Source: Sphingobium arseniciresistens (lineage in GTDB: Bacteria; Pseudomonadota; Alphaproteobacteria; Sphingomonadales; Sphingomonadaceae). From it: 64,000 nucleotides of DNA. The first letter of the stretch is position 1. Every line of letters begins with the position of its first letter. The translations under genes were made by a program, and so were the position numbers. The notes beneath the pieces were generated by a model. It saw nothing but the letters and a program-made list of their open reading frames with translations, was not told the origin of the DNA and ran no database searches. This document shows, in pieces, positions 46,522 through 54,835 of this stretch. The stretch is taken from positions 62,001 to 126,000 of the forward strand of contig JARFNK010000006.1 of NCBI GenBank assembly GCA_029167225.1, given 5' to 3'.

Positions 46522-46746
46522 ATGATATCCGTCTCCCTCATACCATGGCAGCCGATGGAGCTCCTACCGGAAGACAGGAAGGATGGTCGGCGACTTCTGC
46601 TTTGGAACCAACTGGGCACCTCTGTCGCAGCTTGGGACAATACGGAAGGCGCCCAAGGTTGGTGCCTGGCTTTTGGCGGCCTCCCCGCCGGAAAATTCCC
46701 GGTAGTTGCTCCGTCGTACTGGTCGGACATCAATCCGCCGGTTTGA
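46522..46746 (+). CDS. DUF551-like small phage-type protein
   Basis: 74 residues starting MISVSLIPWQPMELLPEDRK, then DGRRLLLWNQLGTSVAAWDN and FPVVAPSYWSDINPPV. The W-x-PM start, RLLLW and a C-terminal YWSDINPP match the pattern of DUF551 proteins, which are common in phages and prophages and have no known role. GAGGTG lies 3 nt before the ATG. It is one of several phage-type leftovers in 46-48 kb. Confidence 0.65.
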   Translation: MISVSLIPWQPMELLPEDRKDGRRLLLWNQLGTSVAAWDNTEGAQGWCLAFGGLPAGKFPVVAPSYWSDINPPV

Positions 46747-47157
46747 CTGCTTCAACTGCCCGAATATATAGGGACCGTCCCTGGCGCTGTTTCAAGGCAT
46801 CGCGGCCAGATACGCGTCAGGGGCACCCGCGCGAGCATAAAGGCAGTCTCGACATCGCGCTTCGGACCTGTTCTACCGCAGAGCGTCCCGCGATTCGGTT
46901 TTAGACTGCCCGGCCCGTTGGATACCCCGTCTGCAGTTCAACGCGTAGCGACCCGCCTGAGGCAGACGGGGTTACCCTTGAACGTCTTCTTCATCACGAC
47001 TATTTTGGCGCCGTTCCGGGCGAGGTTCAACGTCATCGCGGGGCGCGCCAGGAACACCTTCTCGTGATGGGTCTAGCGCCGCCACTGCGGCGCTGCTACC
47101 TGAGAACTGAGCCCGGCGTGCACCCTTATTTCCCCCCGAAATACAGCTGCGTCGGGT
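46747..47157. other. Gene-free stretch with a perfect 11-bp inverted repeat
   Basis: ACCCCGTCTGC (46924-46934) and GCAGACGGGGT (46962-46972) are perfect complements separated by 27 bp. On the - strand a short frame near 46948-47055 (ARNGAKIVVMKKTFKGNPVC) reads like the end of a real protein but has no visible start, and is probably a fragment. Confidence 0.4.
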
Positions 47158-47667
47158 TCACTTTTCTTCGATCGACAATGCCGAAGCCCTCGCTGCCTCA
47201 AGCCGCGCAGTGTTCTCCGCACAAATCAGCGCATCAGCCTGCGGGATCAGAATGTTCCCTGCAAGAATGATGGCACCTCCACCGGATCCGTCAACGCCTT
47301 GGGCGGCTTCGGAGGCGCCGGGCAGATCGGTTCTGCCGCCCGAACGCTGAGCGGCCTGGTAGCGCAGGACGGCAGCGCTGTAGCGAGCAGACAGAACAGC
47401 ATAGCGCGCATCGGCTTCATCGGCCCTGACAGCATCTTCGGCTTCCTTCATCATCTTCGCCGACAGGGCATCGGCGGTTGCCTCAGCCTGGGCGCGTTGA
47501 TAATCCTTGCGGTCGCTGGCTCTCCCCAGCCTTTCCGTCTCCAGCTCTGCGACGGCAGACTGGAGGCGGAATGTCTGAACGGTCGCACCCATGCCGAGCA
47601 GGGCAATCGCCAGTGTGGCGCCGATCGCGGGCCAGTAGCGACGCAGGATGGCGGCGATCTCGATCAT
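47158..47667 (-). CDS. Rz-like spanin of a phage lysis module
   Basis: 169 residues: one N-terminal membrane anchor (YWPAIGATLAIALLGMGATV), then a long charged coiled coil (AVAELETERLGRASDRKDYQ to AEDAVRADEADARYAVLSAR), the layout of inner-membrane spanins that bridge to the outer membrane at lysis. It overlaps the end of an endolysin fragment as ATGA. No separate Rz1 was seen. It is probably the remains of a prophage or phage-like lysis cassette. Confidence 0.7.
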   Translation of the reverse strand: MIEIAAILRRYWPAIGATLAIALLGMGATVQTFRLQSAVAELETERLGRASDRKDYQRAQAEATADALSAKMMKEAEDAVRADEADARYAVLSARYSAAVLRYQAAQRSGGRTDLPGASEAAQGVDGSGGGAIILAGNILIPQADALICAENTARLEAARASALSIEEK

Positions 47668-47888
47668 GCCACCTCACTCCGCTTGGCATATGCCTTAGCC
47701 AGCTTCTCGTCATACTTGTTCTCGCTGTAGGCGGTGCCATTGTAGCCCTTGGCAAACGCCGCCCAGTCCGCGCTTTGGAGAGCGGTTTTCAAGCCTCTGC
47801 CGAAGATGAAATTGACGAAGGCGTCGGGCTGATCGCCTTCGGTGCGGGATTGCCGCCAAGCAAAAGACCACGGGTCCGGCGCATCAGG
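47664..47888 (-). pseudogene. C-terminal fragment of an N-acetylmuramidase endolysin
   Basis: About 74 codons with no start codon. The translation DAFVNFIFGRGLKTALQSAD, WAAFAKGYNGTAYSENKYDE, KLAKAYAKR matches the C-terminal end of DUF3380-type muramidases (WAAFA-x-GYNG, then Y-x4-YD-x-KL). The frame is closed upstream by TGA at 47889, where sequence changes to a ParB-like N-terminus. So the catalytic part is missing. It overlaps the spanin gene by 4 bp. Confidence 0.75.
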
Positions 47889-47964
47889 TCACGCCCTTTC
47901 TTTCCCCGCGCATGTTGGCAGGCGAAATCGAAAGGCGGGCGATATCGACGTGCTTGAGTTCCAT
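47884..47964 (-). pseudogene. ParB-like N-terminal fragment
   Basis: 26 codons from the ATG at 47964, with GAGGAG 8 nt upstream: MELKHVDIARLSISPANMRG then a premature stop. This is the beginning of plasmid-type ParB/RepB partition proteins (KHVDIA-x2-SISPANMR). It breaks off at the junction with the endolysin fragment, which marks a deletion or fusion between a plasmid-like backbone and phage-like DNA. Confidence 0.7.
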
Positions 47965-48407
47965 GGTCTTTACTCCTCTTCGCATCATCCCGGCCCCGGA
48001 ATGCGGGGTGGGCGGCAAGAGCGCACCGGCAGGCGCGGCGACAGAGGCGGACTGCACCCGTAAGGGCTGGAACGAAGAGGAAGACCCGGCGCAGCCGGGT
48101 TGCGGGCCGCCGCGACGCGCCTGGAGGGAAGTGACGACCACACCGCTTGCCGGAGCCGGTTCACGCCATCGCGCCCAGGCGCGATGTCTGCATGCGAGTG
48201 GCGCAGCCACTTCCCGCGTCAGCGATCGTTACGCCGGAAGGTGCCGAGACGGCGCATAGCGCTGGCTCGGTGGAGCGCAGCGGAATAGAGCGTGGCCAGC
48301 GCCCCGGTGCTGGGACGCCCATGCTTACCGTCGAATCATGCGAGCCAAGGAGTCCAATCCCGACGACCGGGAACAATGGATCGATAGAGGTTGCTTCAGG
48401 CAGCCGG
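47965..48407. other. Leader-like region upstream of the ParB fragment, no gene
   Basis: About 440 bp, GC-rich, with small hairpins such as ACCCGGC-GCA-GCCGGGT and GTGGC-GCA-GCCAC. A 32-codon frame near 48338 (MRAKESNPDDREQWIDRGCF) is too short to call. This may be the old upstream region of a parB gene. Confidence 0.4.
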
Positions 48408-48947
48408 TTATGCGTCGATCCGAGACTGGATGAAGGCTGCGCGCTTCTCGACGGATACAAGCGGCAAATGGACAAGCTGATAGCCTAGCGACGTGTAGGC
48501 ATGCACCATGGCCTCGAATGTTGCCTTCGCTTCATCTTCGCTCTGCTGCCGTTCGGTATCCTTTTCGTAAATTGCAGGCCAGTGAGGCGCGATGAAGACG
48601 CGCTCGGCGTAGCGCAGAACTTCTGCGGCATGCATCAGAGCGACCGGAACGTCGAGGCCGCAAAGCTGAAGATAGCCCACGATATCGGGAAGGCCCCGGT
48701 CGAAAATCACCTGTCCCTGAAGAGCGCCAGCCTCCTTGTAGGCATGTAATTCCCGGGTAAACATCTTGGCAGCAAACGCAGCGCGATCGGCCCACGGCAA
48801 AGCGCTCCCGTCATTGGCGACCTCATCTCTGATGATCGCCCGCCCCGTCTCCGGCATGCAGTGAAAGCCTTGGGTGGACAGAAATTGGATCAGAGTGGTT
48901 TTGCCGGAACCTGGTCCGCCCGTGATGATGTGGAATCGTCCGGACAT
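48408..48947 (-). CDS. AAA family ATPase/kinase-like NTPase (AAA_28 type)
   Basis: 179 residues with Walker A IITGGPGSGKTTLIQFL at the very start, a QVIFDRGLPDIVGYLQLCGL block (Walker-B-like D with the following substrate region), and an ERVFIAPHWPAIYEKDTERQ lid-like segment with arginines. This is the AAA_28/NadR-like small NTPase family, which includes predicted nucleotide or nucleoside kinases. The substrate is unknown. It stands alone; its start region overlaps a doubtful 68-codon frame (48890-49096). Confidence 0.8.
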   Translation of the reverse strand: MSGRFHIITGGPGSGKTTLIQFLSTQGFHCMPETGRAIIRDEVANDGSALPWADRAAFAAKMFTRELHAYKEAGALQGQVIFDRGLPDIVGYLQLCGLDVPVALMHAAEVLRYAERVFIAPHWPAIYEKDTERQQSEDEAKATFEAMVHAYTSLGYQLVHLPLVSVEKRAAFIQSRIDA

Positions 48948-49397
48948 ACGCCGTATCTCTCAGCCTCCTTCAGCTTCGCGTTCATGAGTTTGACGCCGGC
49001 GAACCGGCGAGACAGCCGTGCCACCGCATTCGGCGTGATAGCCTCTTGCGCAAGGCGTGCGATTCGCACAATCTTCTGTCTTGGCGGGCAGGCCACCGGG
49101 GAAGGACCGGTGATATGCCAAATACATCATAGCTCAAATGGTCTGAGGCGGATCGGCGAGCGTTAAAAGCGTGGCAATCAGGCAACAATGCCTGAGAAAA
49201 ACGCATGCGGAAACGAAGCGGGCAAGTTCCCGCCAAGTCCCGCTATGATCGCCGATGTCCCTCTACGTCCCTCCATAGCCCTATGATTGGCATCCGGCCT
49301 ACAGTGAGGTCGGTGACGCGCATCTTGTCTTGCGCGGAAACTGCGCCATTCTGGGCTTTAGGGGGCATCGCCAACGCATGATTTGAAAGCCTCCCCA
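48948..49397. other. Spacer without confident gene
   Basis: 450 bp. A leftward 68-codon frame (48890-49096: IVRIARLAQEAITPNAVARL) reads partly like a real protein but overlaps the ATPase and has no good ribosome binding site. A short tandem repeat of CTCTACGTCCCTC-like units lies near 49261-49278. Otherwise nothing was seen. Confidence 0.4.
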
Positions 49398-49637
49398 ATG
49401 TCGAATGCAGAACGTATTATCCGTCTCGATACCGTCCGTGCCCGCACCGGGCTTTCCCGCTCGACCATCTACCGGAAGATAGCGGACGGCACCTTTCCTG
49501 CGCAGCTCAAGATCAGCGTCCATGGCGCGGGCTGGCATGAGTCCGCCATCGAGCGCTGGATCGCTAATCCCGCTGGCTATAGAGCCGACAACGACAACCC
49601 GTCCTCTCAGGGAAAGGCGGGCCATGGAAAAGGGTGA
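49398..49637 (+). CDS. alpA: AlpA family excisionase/regulator (second copy)
   Basis: 79 residues; the first 60 are closely similar to the copy at 43514 (RIIRLDTVRARTGLSRSTIY, TFPAQLKISVHGAGW, SAIERWIANP). The start at 49398 is chosen by alignment; an ATG at 49383 is in frame. The C-terminal tail differs. It heads a rightward series that ends in the serine recombinase and may regulate its element's mobility. Confidence 0.86.
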   Translation: MSNAERIIRLDTVRARTGLSRSTIYRKIADGTFPAQLKISVHGAGWHESAIERWIANPAGYRADNDNPSSQGKAGHGKG

Positions 49638-49836
49638 CGATACTGCGGCTCCCAATCGCTTGCGCCCCGCCAACGACAATGAACCGGAATCCGACCTGTC
49701 CGGGATGAGTGTTGAAGCCGCGCTATCGCACATCGCGCAAGCCATCGGTCGGCATATCGCGCGCCAGCATATCCGGGCACGCAAAGCGGCCAATGACAAT
49801 GATCCGGGACCACCACTACGGCCGCCGGAACCTTGA
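49624..49836 (+). CDS. Small protein downstream of alpA
   Basis: 70 residues, overlapping alpA by 14 bp. A polar N-terminus with repeated ANDN words (RLRPANDNEPESD, KAANDNDPGPP) brackets a helix MSVEAALSHIAQAIGRHIAR. The ANDN words are frequent in small proteins of alphaproteobacterial mobile elements. No function is known; the helix could be a dimerisation or DNA-contacting element. Confidence 0.6.
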   Translation: MEKGDDTAAPNRLRPANDNEPESDLSGMSVEAALSHIAQAIGRHIARQHIRARKAANDNDPGPPLRPPEP

Positions 49837-49860
49837 CTTTTCGAAGGTTTTAGCTATTAT
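49833..49860 (+). promoter_or_regulatory. Sigma-70-like promoter of the phd-PIN pair
   Basis: TTGACT, 16 bp, TATTAT: good matches to -35 and -10. It lies 25 bp before the antitoxin start. It may be the nearest strong promoter ahead of the recombinase and of mce-mcm-bioB. Confidence 0.7.
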
Positions 49861-49885
49861 GACCATGATAAATGGAGATGTGGTT

Positions 49886-50155
49886 ATGGCAGTCGAAACG
49901 CATCCGGATAGCTGGACGGTAGCACAGGCCAAGGCGCGCCTGAGCGAGGTAATCGAGAAGGCGCGGCGCGAGCCCCAGGCGATTACGCGTCACGGCAAAA
50001 GCGCCGTCGTCGTGGTCGATGCCGAACTATGGGAACGGGTTCAACGTCGCCAGCATCGCGGCAGCTTCGCCGACTTCCTGCTGACCTCGCCGTTGCGCGG
50101 ATCGGGTCTTGAGGTCGATCGCCTCAAGGATGGTGTTCGCGAGATTGATCTATGA
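49886..50155 (+). CDS. Phd/YefM family antitoxin
   Basis: 89 residues with the Phd/YefM start SWTVAQAKARLSEVIEKARR, then PQAITRHGKSAVVVVDAELW. The C-terminal part (GSFADFLLTSPLRGSGLEVD) should wrap the toxin. GGAG lies 8 nt before the ATG at 49886. The stop overlaps the toxin start as ATGA. It neutralises the PIN toxin and likely represses the promoter at 49833. Confidence 0.9.
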   Translation: MAVETHPDSWTVAQAKARLSEVIEKARREPQAITRHGKSAVVVVDAELWERVQRRQHRGSFADFLLTSPLRGSGLEVDRLKDGVREIDL

Positions 50156-50583
50156 GTTTCCTGCTCGATACCAACATCATCTCGGAGGGAGCAAAGCCGC
50201 GTCCTGATCCCGGCGTGATGGATTGGCTGGCGTCGGTGGATGAGGAAGAGCTGTTCCTGAGCGTGGTATCGCTGGCAGAACTGCGCCACGGCATTGAGCG
50301 CATGGACAAGGGGGCACGACAGTCGGGCCTCGACATCTGGCTGACCGAACAACTGGCGCCGCGATTTGAGGAAAGACTGCTCTCCATCGACAGCGTAACG
50401 GCGGATCTGTGGGGCCGTATTGTCAATCGAGCACAAGGCGCGGGCCGCCCCATGGGAGCGATGGATGCTTTCATCGCCGCCCATGCGCAGCAGCACGAAC
50501 TCACACTCGTGACCCGCAATATTTCCGACTTCGAGGCGACTGGTATCCGCCTGTTCAACCCATGGACCGAAGGGAAAGCCTGA
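50152..50583 (+). CDS. VapC-type PIN domain toxin
   Basis: 143 residues with the PIN acidic residues in order: LLDTNIISE at the start, SVVSLAELRHGIER, and AMDAFIAAHAQQH, followed by LVTRNISDF. VapC toxins are ribonucleases that cut tRNA or rRNA. It overlaps the antitoxin by 4 bp and the recombinase start by 1 bp (TGATG), so all three genes form one translational series. Confidence 0.92.
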   Translation: MSFLLDTNIISEGAKPRPDPGVMDWLASVDEEELFLSVVSLAELRHGIERMDKGARQSGLDIWLTEQLAPRFEERLLSIDSVTADLWGRIVNRAQGAGRPMGAMDAFIAAHAQQHELTLVTRNISDFEATGIRLFNPWTEGKA

Positions 50584-52223
50584 TGAATCGCGTTGCCCTG
50601 TACGCTCGCTATTCCTCGGATCAGCAAAGCGCGGCATCGATCGAGGATCAGCTTCGCGTCTGCCGCGAGCGCGCAGCGCGCGAGGGCTGGCATGTCGCAG
50701 GCGTCTATGAAGATGCCGCGATCTCCGGCGCCAGCATGATCCTGCGCCCCGGTATCCAAGCGCTGGTGCAGGATGCGCAGGCGGGCAAGATCGATATTGT
50801 CCTTGCCGAAGCGCTGGACCGAGTGTCACGCGATCAAGCGGATGTGGCGACGCTTTTCAAGCATCTCCAGTTCGCCCGCGTGCCGCTCGTCACGCTCGCC
50901 GAAGGCGAGATTTCCGAACTGCATGTCGGCCTCAAGGGCACGATGAACGCCCTGTTCCTGAAAGACCTCGCGAAGAAGACCCATCGCGGACAGCGCGGGC
51001 GTGTAGAGAAGGGCTTTTCGGCAGGACCGGTAGGCTATGGTTATCGCACGGTGCGGCGGCTTTCCTCCGAAGGCGAGTTGGTACGCGGCGAATGCCGGAT
51101 CGAACCGTCAGAGGTTCCCATTGTCGAGCGCATCTTCCGCGAATTCGCGGCGGGAAAGAGTCCCCGCGCTATCGCTCGTGATCTGAACGCAGATGGCGTT
51201 CCCGGTCCATCGGGCCGCCCTTGGAGCGACACCACCATACGCGGCAAGCGGAGCCTCGGCATCGGCATCCTCAACAACGAGATGTATGTCGGCGTCCGGG
51301 TCTGGAACCATAAGCAGTCCGTCAAGGACCCGCACACCGGCCGGACCGTGCGTCGTCCCAATCCGGAGTCCGAATGGGTTCGAGCCGAAGCGCCTCAGCT
51401 CCGCATCATCAGCGATGATGTTTGGCAGGCGGTAAAGCATCGGCAGGACGTGCTTGGCGAGCAATATAAGCCGATGATCGACGGCGTTCATGCGGCGCAG
51501 GCGAGCCGGATGCATCAGGCGCGGCGCCCGGTCACCCTGCTATCGGGCCTTGTCGAATGCGGCCTGTGCGGAGGCAAGGTTGGCCTGGCGGTCAATGGCC
51601 GCTTTGGCTGTATGAACCATCATCGCCGCCATACCTGCGCCAACAGCCGCACCATTCGCCGCGATGCGCTGGAAGAGCGGGCGCTTGCGGGTCTGCGTGA
51701 ACGGCTGGTGTCACCGGAAAAGGTCCAGGCGGCCGTTGCCGCCTATGCCGAATATATCAACCGCCATAATCGCGAGCAGCGGGTGCAGATTGAAGTCGAT
51801 CGCCGCTCACTGGACAAGATCGAGCGCGCCATTGCCGGAATCATGACCGCTATCGAGGATGGGCTCTATCAGCCCACGATGAAGGCCCGCATGGCGGAGC
51901 TTGAACGGCAGAAGAGTGAAATCGCCGCCCGCATGGCGCTCGCCCCCCAGGCTGTTCCTGACGTTCATCCCGGCGTCGCTGAAATCTACAAGCGGGAGAT
52001 GGAACGCTTCATCCAAGCGCTGGAAGACCCGGAAACCCGGCTCGACGCCTCTGACGCCATTCGTTCGCTCATCCACCGGATCGTACTGCATCCCGGCGAG
52101 AAACGCGGCGAAATCCATGCCACGCTTCATGGTGCCTTGATGGGCATCCTCGATTTTGCAAAGGAAGATGCCCAGTCTGAACCCGTTGTTACGACAAAGG
52201 TGGCTCAGGGTTCGCTGGGGTGA
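50583..52223 (+). CDS. Large serine recombinase
   Basis: 546 residues: an N-terminal resolvase domain with nucleophile Ser in ALYARYSSDQQS and the DRVSRDQADVATLF helix, a recombinase DNA-binding domain (GPVGYGYRTVRRL, RAIARDLNADGVPGPSGRPW), a zinc ribbon (CGLCGGKVG to CMNHHRRHTC) and a long C-terminal coiled coil. This family integrates phages and islands at short att sites. The start at 50583 overlaps the PIN toxin stop. The gene ends 6 bp before the GAGGGG candidate attachment core and 16 bp before mce, so it sits at the island edge as expected of the integrating enzyme. Confidence 0.94.
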   Translation: MNRVALYARYSSDQQSAASIEDQLRVCRERAAREGWHVAGVYEDAAISGASMILRPGIQALVQDAQAGKIDIVLAEALDRVSRDQADVATLFKHLQFARVPLVTLAEGEISELHVGLKGTMNALFLKDLAKKTHRGQRGRVEKGFSAGPVGYGYRTVRRLSSEGELVRGECRIEPSEVPIVERIFREFAAGKSPRAIARDLNADGVPGPSGRPWSDTTIRGKRSLGIGILNNEMYVGVRVWNHKQSVKDPHTGRTVRRPNPESEWVRAEAPQLRIISDDVWQAVKHRQDVLGEQYKPMIDGVHAAQASRMHQARRPVTLLSGLVECGLCGGKVGLAVNGRFGCMNHHRRHTCANSRTIRRDALEERALAGLRERLVSPEKVQAAVAAYAEYINRHNREQRVQIEVDRRSLDKIERAIAGIMTAIEDGLYQPTMKARMAELERQKSEIAARMALAPQAVPDVHPGVAEIYKREMERFIQALEDPETRLDASDAIRSLIHRIVLHPGEKRGEIHATLHGALMGILDFAKEDAQSEPVVTTKVAQGSLG

Positions 52224-52229
52224 CGAGAA

Positions 52230-52235
52230 GAGGGG
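52230..52235 (+). other. Candidate right attachment core of the island (GAGGGG)
   Basis: The hexamer GAGGGG lies between the recombinase stop and the mce start, where it also serves as the mce ribosome binding site. It repeats the hexamer at the pccB stop (13027-13032). Confidence 0.5.
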
Positions 52236-52239
52236 TTGC

Positions 52240-52680
52240 ATGAAACTCGGTCGCCTGAACCATATCGGCGTCGCCACGCCGTCGCTGGAAAAGAGCATCG
52301 CCTATTATCGCGACATCATGGGCGCGACGAAGATCCACGAGCCCTTCGACCTGCCCTCGCAGGGGGTGAAGGTATGCTTCGTCGACACGCCGGGAGAAAA
52401 TGGCACGGCCGGCACGCAGATCGAGCTGATCGAGCCGTTCGACGCAAGCTCTCCGATCACCGCCTTCATCGCCAAGAACCCGGCCGGCGGGCAGCATCAC
52501 ATGTGCTATGAAGTGCCCGACATCCACGAAGCCAAGGCATGGTTCGAGGGGAAGGGCGCCCGCGTCCTGGGCGAACCGCGCATCGGGGCGCATGGCACGC
52601 TGATCTTCTTCGTGCATCCCAAGGACATGAACGGGGTACTCACCGAAATCATGGAAACGCCGAAAGAGGGCGCGCATTGA
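52240..52680 (+). CDS. mce: Methylmalonyl-CoA epimerase
   Basis: Converts (S)- to (R)-methylmalonyl-CoA. 146 residues in two vicinal-oxygen-chelate repeats: [20 protein letters not shown] with the first metal His, the metal Glu in [20 protein letters not shown] with the second His, and [15 protein letters not shown] with the last Glu. The start at 52240 follows GAGGGG with 4 nt between. It is directly followed by mcm (1-bp gap). In the putative ancestral arrangement it followed pccB; now it follows the recombinase gene. Confidence 0.94.
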   Translation: MKLGRLNHIGVATPSLEKSIAYYRDIMGATKIHEPFDLPSQGVKVCFVDTPGENGTAGTQIELIEPFDASSPITAFIAKNPAGGQHHMCYEVPDIHEAKAWFEGKGARVLGEPRIGAHGTLIFFVHPKDMNGVLTEIMETPKEGAH

Positions 52681-52681
52681 T

Positions 52682-54835
52682 ATGACCGAGAAGCCGACGC
52701 TGGATCAGTGGGCCGCCGCCGCCGCCAAGGAGGTGAAGGGCAAGGACCTCATCTGGCGCACGCCGGAGGGGATCGACGTCAAGCCGCTCTACACGGCGGA
52801 TGACGTCAAGGCCGATCCCGGCATTCCCGGCTTTGCGCCGTTCACGCGCGGCGTGCGCGCCAGCATGTATGCTGGGCGTCCCTGGACGATCCGCCAGTAT
52901 GCGGGGTTTTCCACCGCCGAGGAATCCAACGCCTTCTATCGCCGCAACCTGGCGGCGGGGCAGAAGGGGCTTTCGGTCGCCTTCGACCTTGCCACCCATC
53001 GCGGCTATGACAGCGATCATCCCCGCGTGGTGGGCGATGTCGGCAAGGCGGGCGTGGCGATCGACAGCGTCGAGGACATGAAGATCCTGTTCGACGGCAT
53101 TCCGCTCGACCAGATGTCGGTCTCGATGACGATGAACGGCGCGGTGATCCCGATCCTCGCCTTCTTCATCGTCGCGGGCGAGGAGCAGGGCGTCGATCGC
53201 AAGTTGCTCGACGGGACCATCCAGAACGACATCCTCAAGGAGTTCATGGTCCGCAACACCTATATCTACCCGCCCGAGCCGAGCATGCGGATCATTTCGG
53301 ACATCTTCGGCTACACCAGCCGCGAGATGCCGAAGTTCAATTCCATCTCGATCTCCGGCTATCACATGCAGGAAGCCGGTGCGACGCAGGTGCAGGAACT
53401 GGCCTTCACCATCGCGGATGGCGCGGAATATGTGCGCTACGGCGTGGCGTCCGGGCTCGATATTGACAAGTTCGCCGGGCGGCTGAGCTTCTTCTTCGCC
53501 ATCGGCATGAACTTCTTCATGGAGATCGCCAAGCTCCGCGCCGCCCGCGTGCTGTGGCACCGCGTCATGACCAATCTTGGCGCCAAGGACGAGCGCAGCA
53601 AGATGCTGCGCACCCACTGCCAGACCAGCGGCGTCTCGCTGACCGAGCAGGATCCCTACAACAACGTGATGCGCACCACGATCGAGGCGATGGCGGCGAT
53701 GCTGGGCGGCACCCAGTCGCTGCACACCAATGCGCTCGACGAAGCGATCGCGCTGCCAACGGATTTCTCCGCGCGCATCGCCCGCAACACCCAGATCGTC
53801 ATCCAGGAAGAGACCGGCATGACCAAGGTCGTCGATCCGCTGGGCGGCAGCTATTATGTCGAGGCGCTGACCCAGGAACTGGTCGACAAGGCGTGGGAGA
53901 TCATCGAGCGGGTCGAGGCCGAGGGCGGCATGGCGAAGGCCGTGGCGGCGGGCTGGCCCAAGTCGATGATCGAGGAAGCCGCCGCTGCCCGTCAGGCCCG
54001 CGTCGATCGCGGCGAGGACGTGATCGTCGGCGTCAACAAATATCGCCTTGCGAACGAAGACCTGCTGGAAACGCTGGAAGTCGACAACGCCAGGGTACGC
54101 GAAGGCCAGATCACGCGGATCAACCAGGTAAAGGCGACGCGCGACGCAGCGAAGTGCGAAGCGGCGCTACAGGCCCTGCGCGACGGCGCGGCCAAGCCTT
54201 CCAGCATCGAGAATAATCTCCTCGCCCTCGCGGTGGACGCTGCGCGCGCTCGCGCGACCCTGGGCGAGATTTCCTCCGCGATGGAAGAGAGCTTCGATCG
54301 CTATGGTACAACGCCGACGCCCGTGAAGGGCGTCTACGCGGCACCCTATGCAGGGGACAGCCGCTGGCAACAGGTCCTTGATGGCGTGCAGGCCGTCGAG
54401 CGGCGCCTCGGTCGCAAACCCAAGTTGCTCGTCGCCAAGATGGGCCAGGATGGGCATGATCGGGGCGCCAACATCATCGCATCGGCATTTGGCGACATGG
54501 GGTTCGATGTCGTCTCCGGCCCGCTGTTCCAGACACCGGAAGAAACGGTGGTGCTGGCGCTCGATAGCGGTGTCGATGTCGTCGGCGCGTCCAGCCTCGC
54601 GGCGGGCCACAAGACGCTGATCCCCGACCTCATCCGGCAGCTCAAGGAAAAGGGGCGCGGCGACATCAAGGTGATCGCCGGCGGCGTCATCCCGCCGCAG
54701 GATTATGATTATCTGCGCGACGCGGGCGTCCAGGGGATTTATGGACCGGGTTCCAATGTCGTGGAATGCGCCGCCGACGTGCTGCGCCTCCTCGGCCACA
54801 ACATGCCCCCTGCTGGGCTGGAGGAAGCCGCTTGA
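52682..54835 (+). CDS. mcm: Methylmalonyl-CoA mutase
   Basis: Adenosylcobalamin-dependent rearrangement of (R)-methylmalonyl-CoA to succinyl-CoA. 717 residues in one chain: a TIM-barrel part ([58 protein letters not shown]) and a C-terminal B12 domain with the base-off motif [14 protein letters not shown], then [12 protein letters not shown] and [12 protein letters not shown]. The single-chain form corresponds to the large (ScpA/MutB-like) catalytic subunit. It overlaps bioB by 4 bp. Cobalamin must be made or imported elsewhere. Confidence 0.96.
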   Translation: MTEKPTLDQWAAAAAKEVKGKDLIWRTPEGIDVKPLYTADDVKADPGIPGFAPFTRGVRASMYAGRPWTIRQYAGFSTAEESNAFYRRNLAAGQKGLSVAFDLATHRGYDSDHPRVVGDVGKAGVAIDSVEDMKILFDGIPLDQMSVSMTMNGAVIPILAFFIVAGEEQGVDRKLLDGTIQNDILKEFMVRNTYIYPPEPSMRIISDIFGYTSREMPKFNSISISGYHMQEAGATQVQELAFTIADGAEYVRYGVASGLDIDKFAGRLSFFFAIGMNFFMEIAKLRAARVLWHRVMTNLGAKDERSKMLRTHCQTSGVSLTEQDPYNNVMRTTIEAMAAMLGGTQSLHTNALDEAIALPTDFSARIARNTQIVIQEETGMTKVVDPLGGSYYVEALTQELVDKAWEIIERVEAEGGMAKAVAAGWPKSMIEEAAAARQARVDRGEDVIVGVNKYRLANEDLLETLEVDNARVREGQITRINQVKATRDAAKCEAALQALRDGAAKPSSIENNLLALAVDAARARATLGEISSAMEESFDRYGTTPTPVKGVYAAPYAGDSRWQQVLDGVQAVERRLGRKPKLLVAKMGQDGHDRGANIIASAFGDMGFDVVSGPLFQTPEETVVLALDSGVDVVGASSLAAGHKTLIPDLIRQLKEKGRGDIKVIAGGVIPPQDYDYLRDAGVQGIYGPGSNVVECAADVLRLLGHNMPPAGLEEAA

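Noticed and set aside
48890-49096. A 68-codon frame upstream of the AAA ATPase
   Set aside because: Part of it looks protein-like, but it overlaps the ATPase start and has no ribosome binding site. It may be a fragment; not enough support to call.
50152-52223. Phage defence role for the PIN toxin and serine recombinase as a single system
   Set aside because: The genes are translationally chained, but the toxin-antitoxin pair and the recombinase each have an ordinary role in keeping and moving an island; nothing in the sequence points to a joint defence function.
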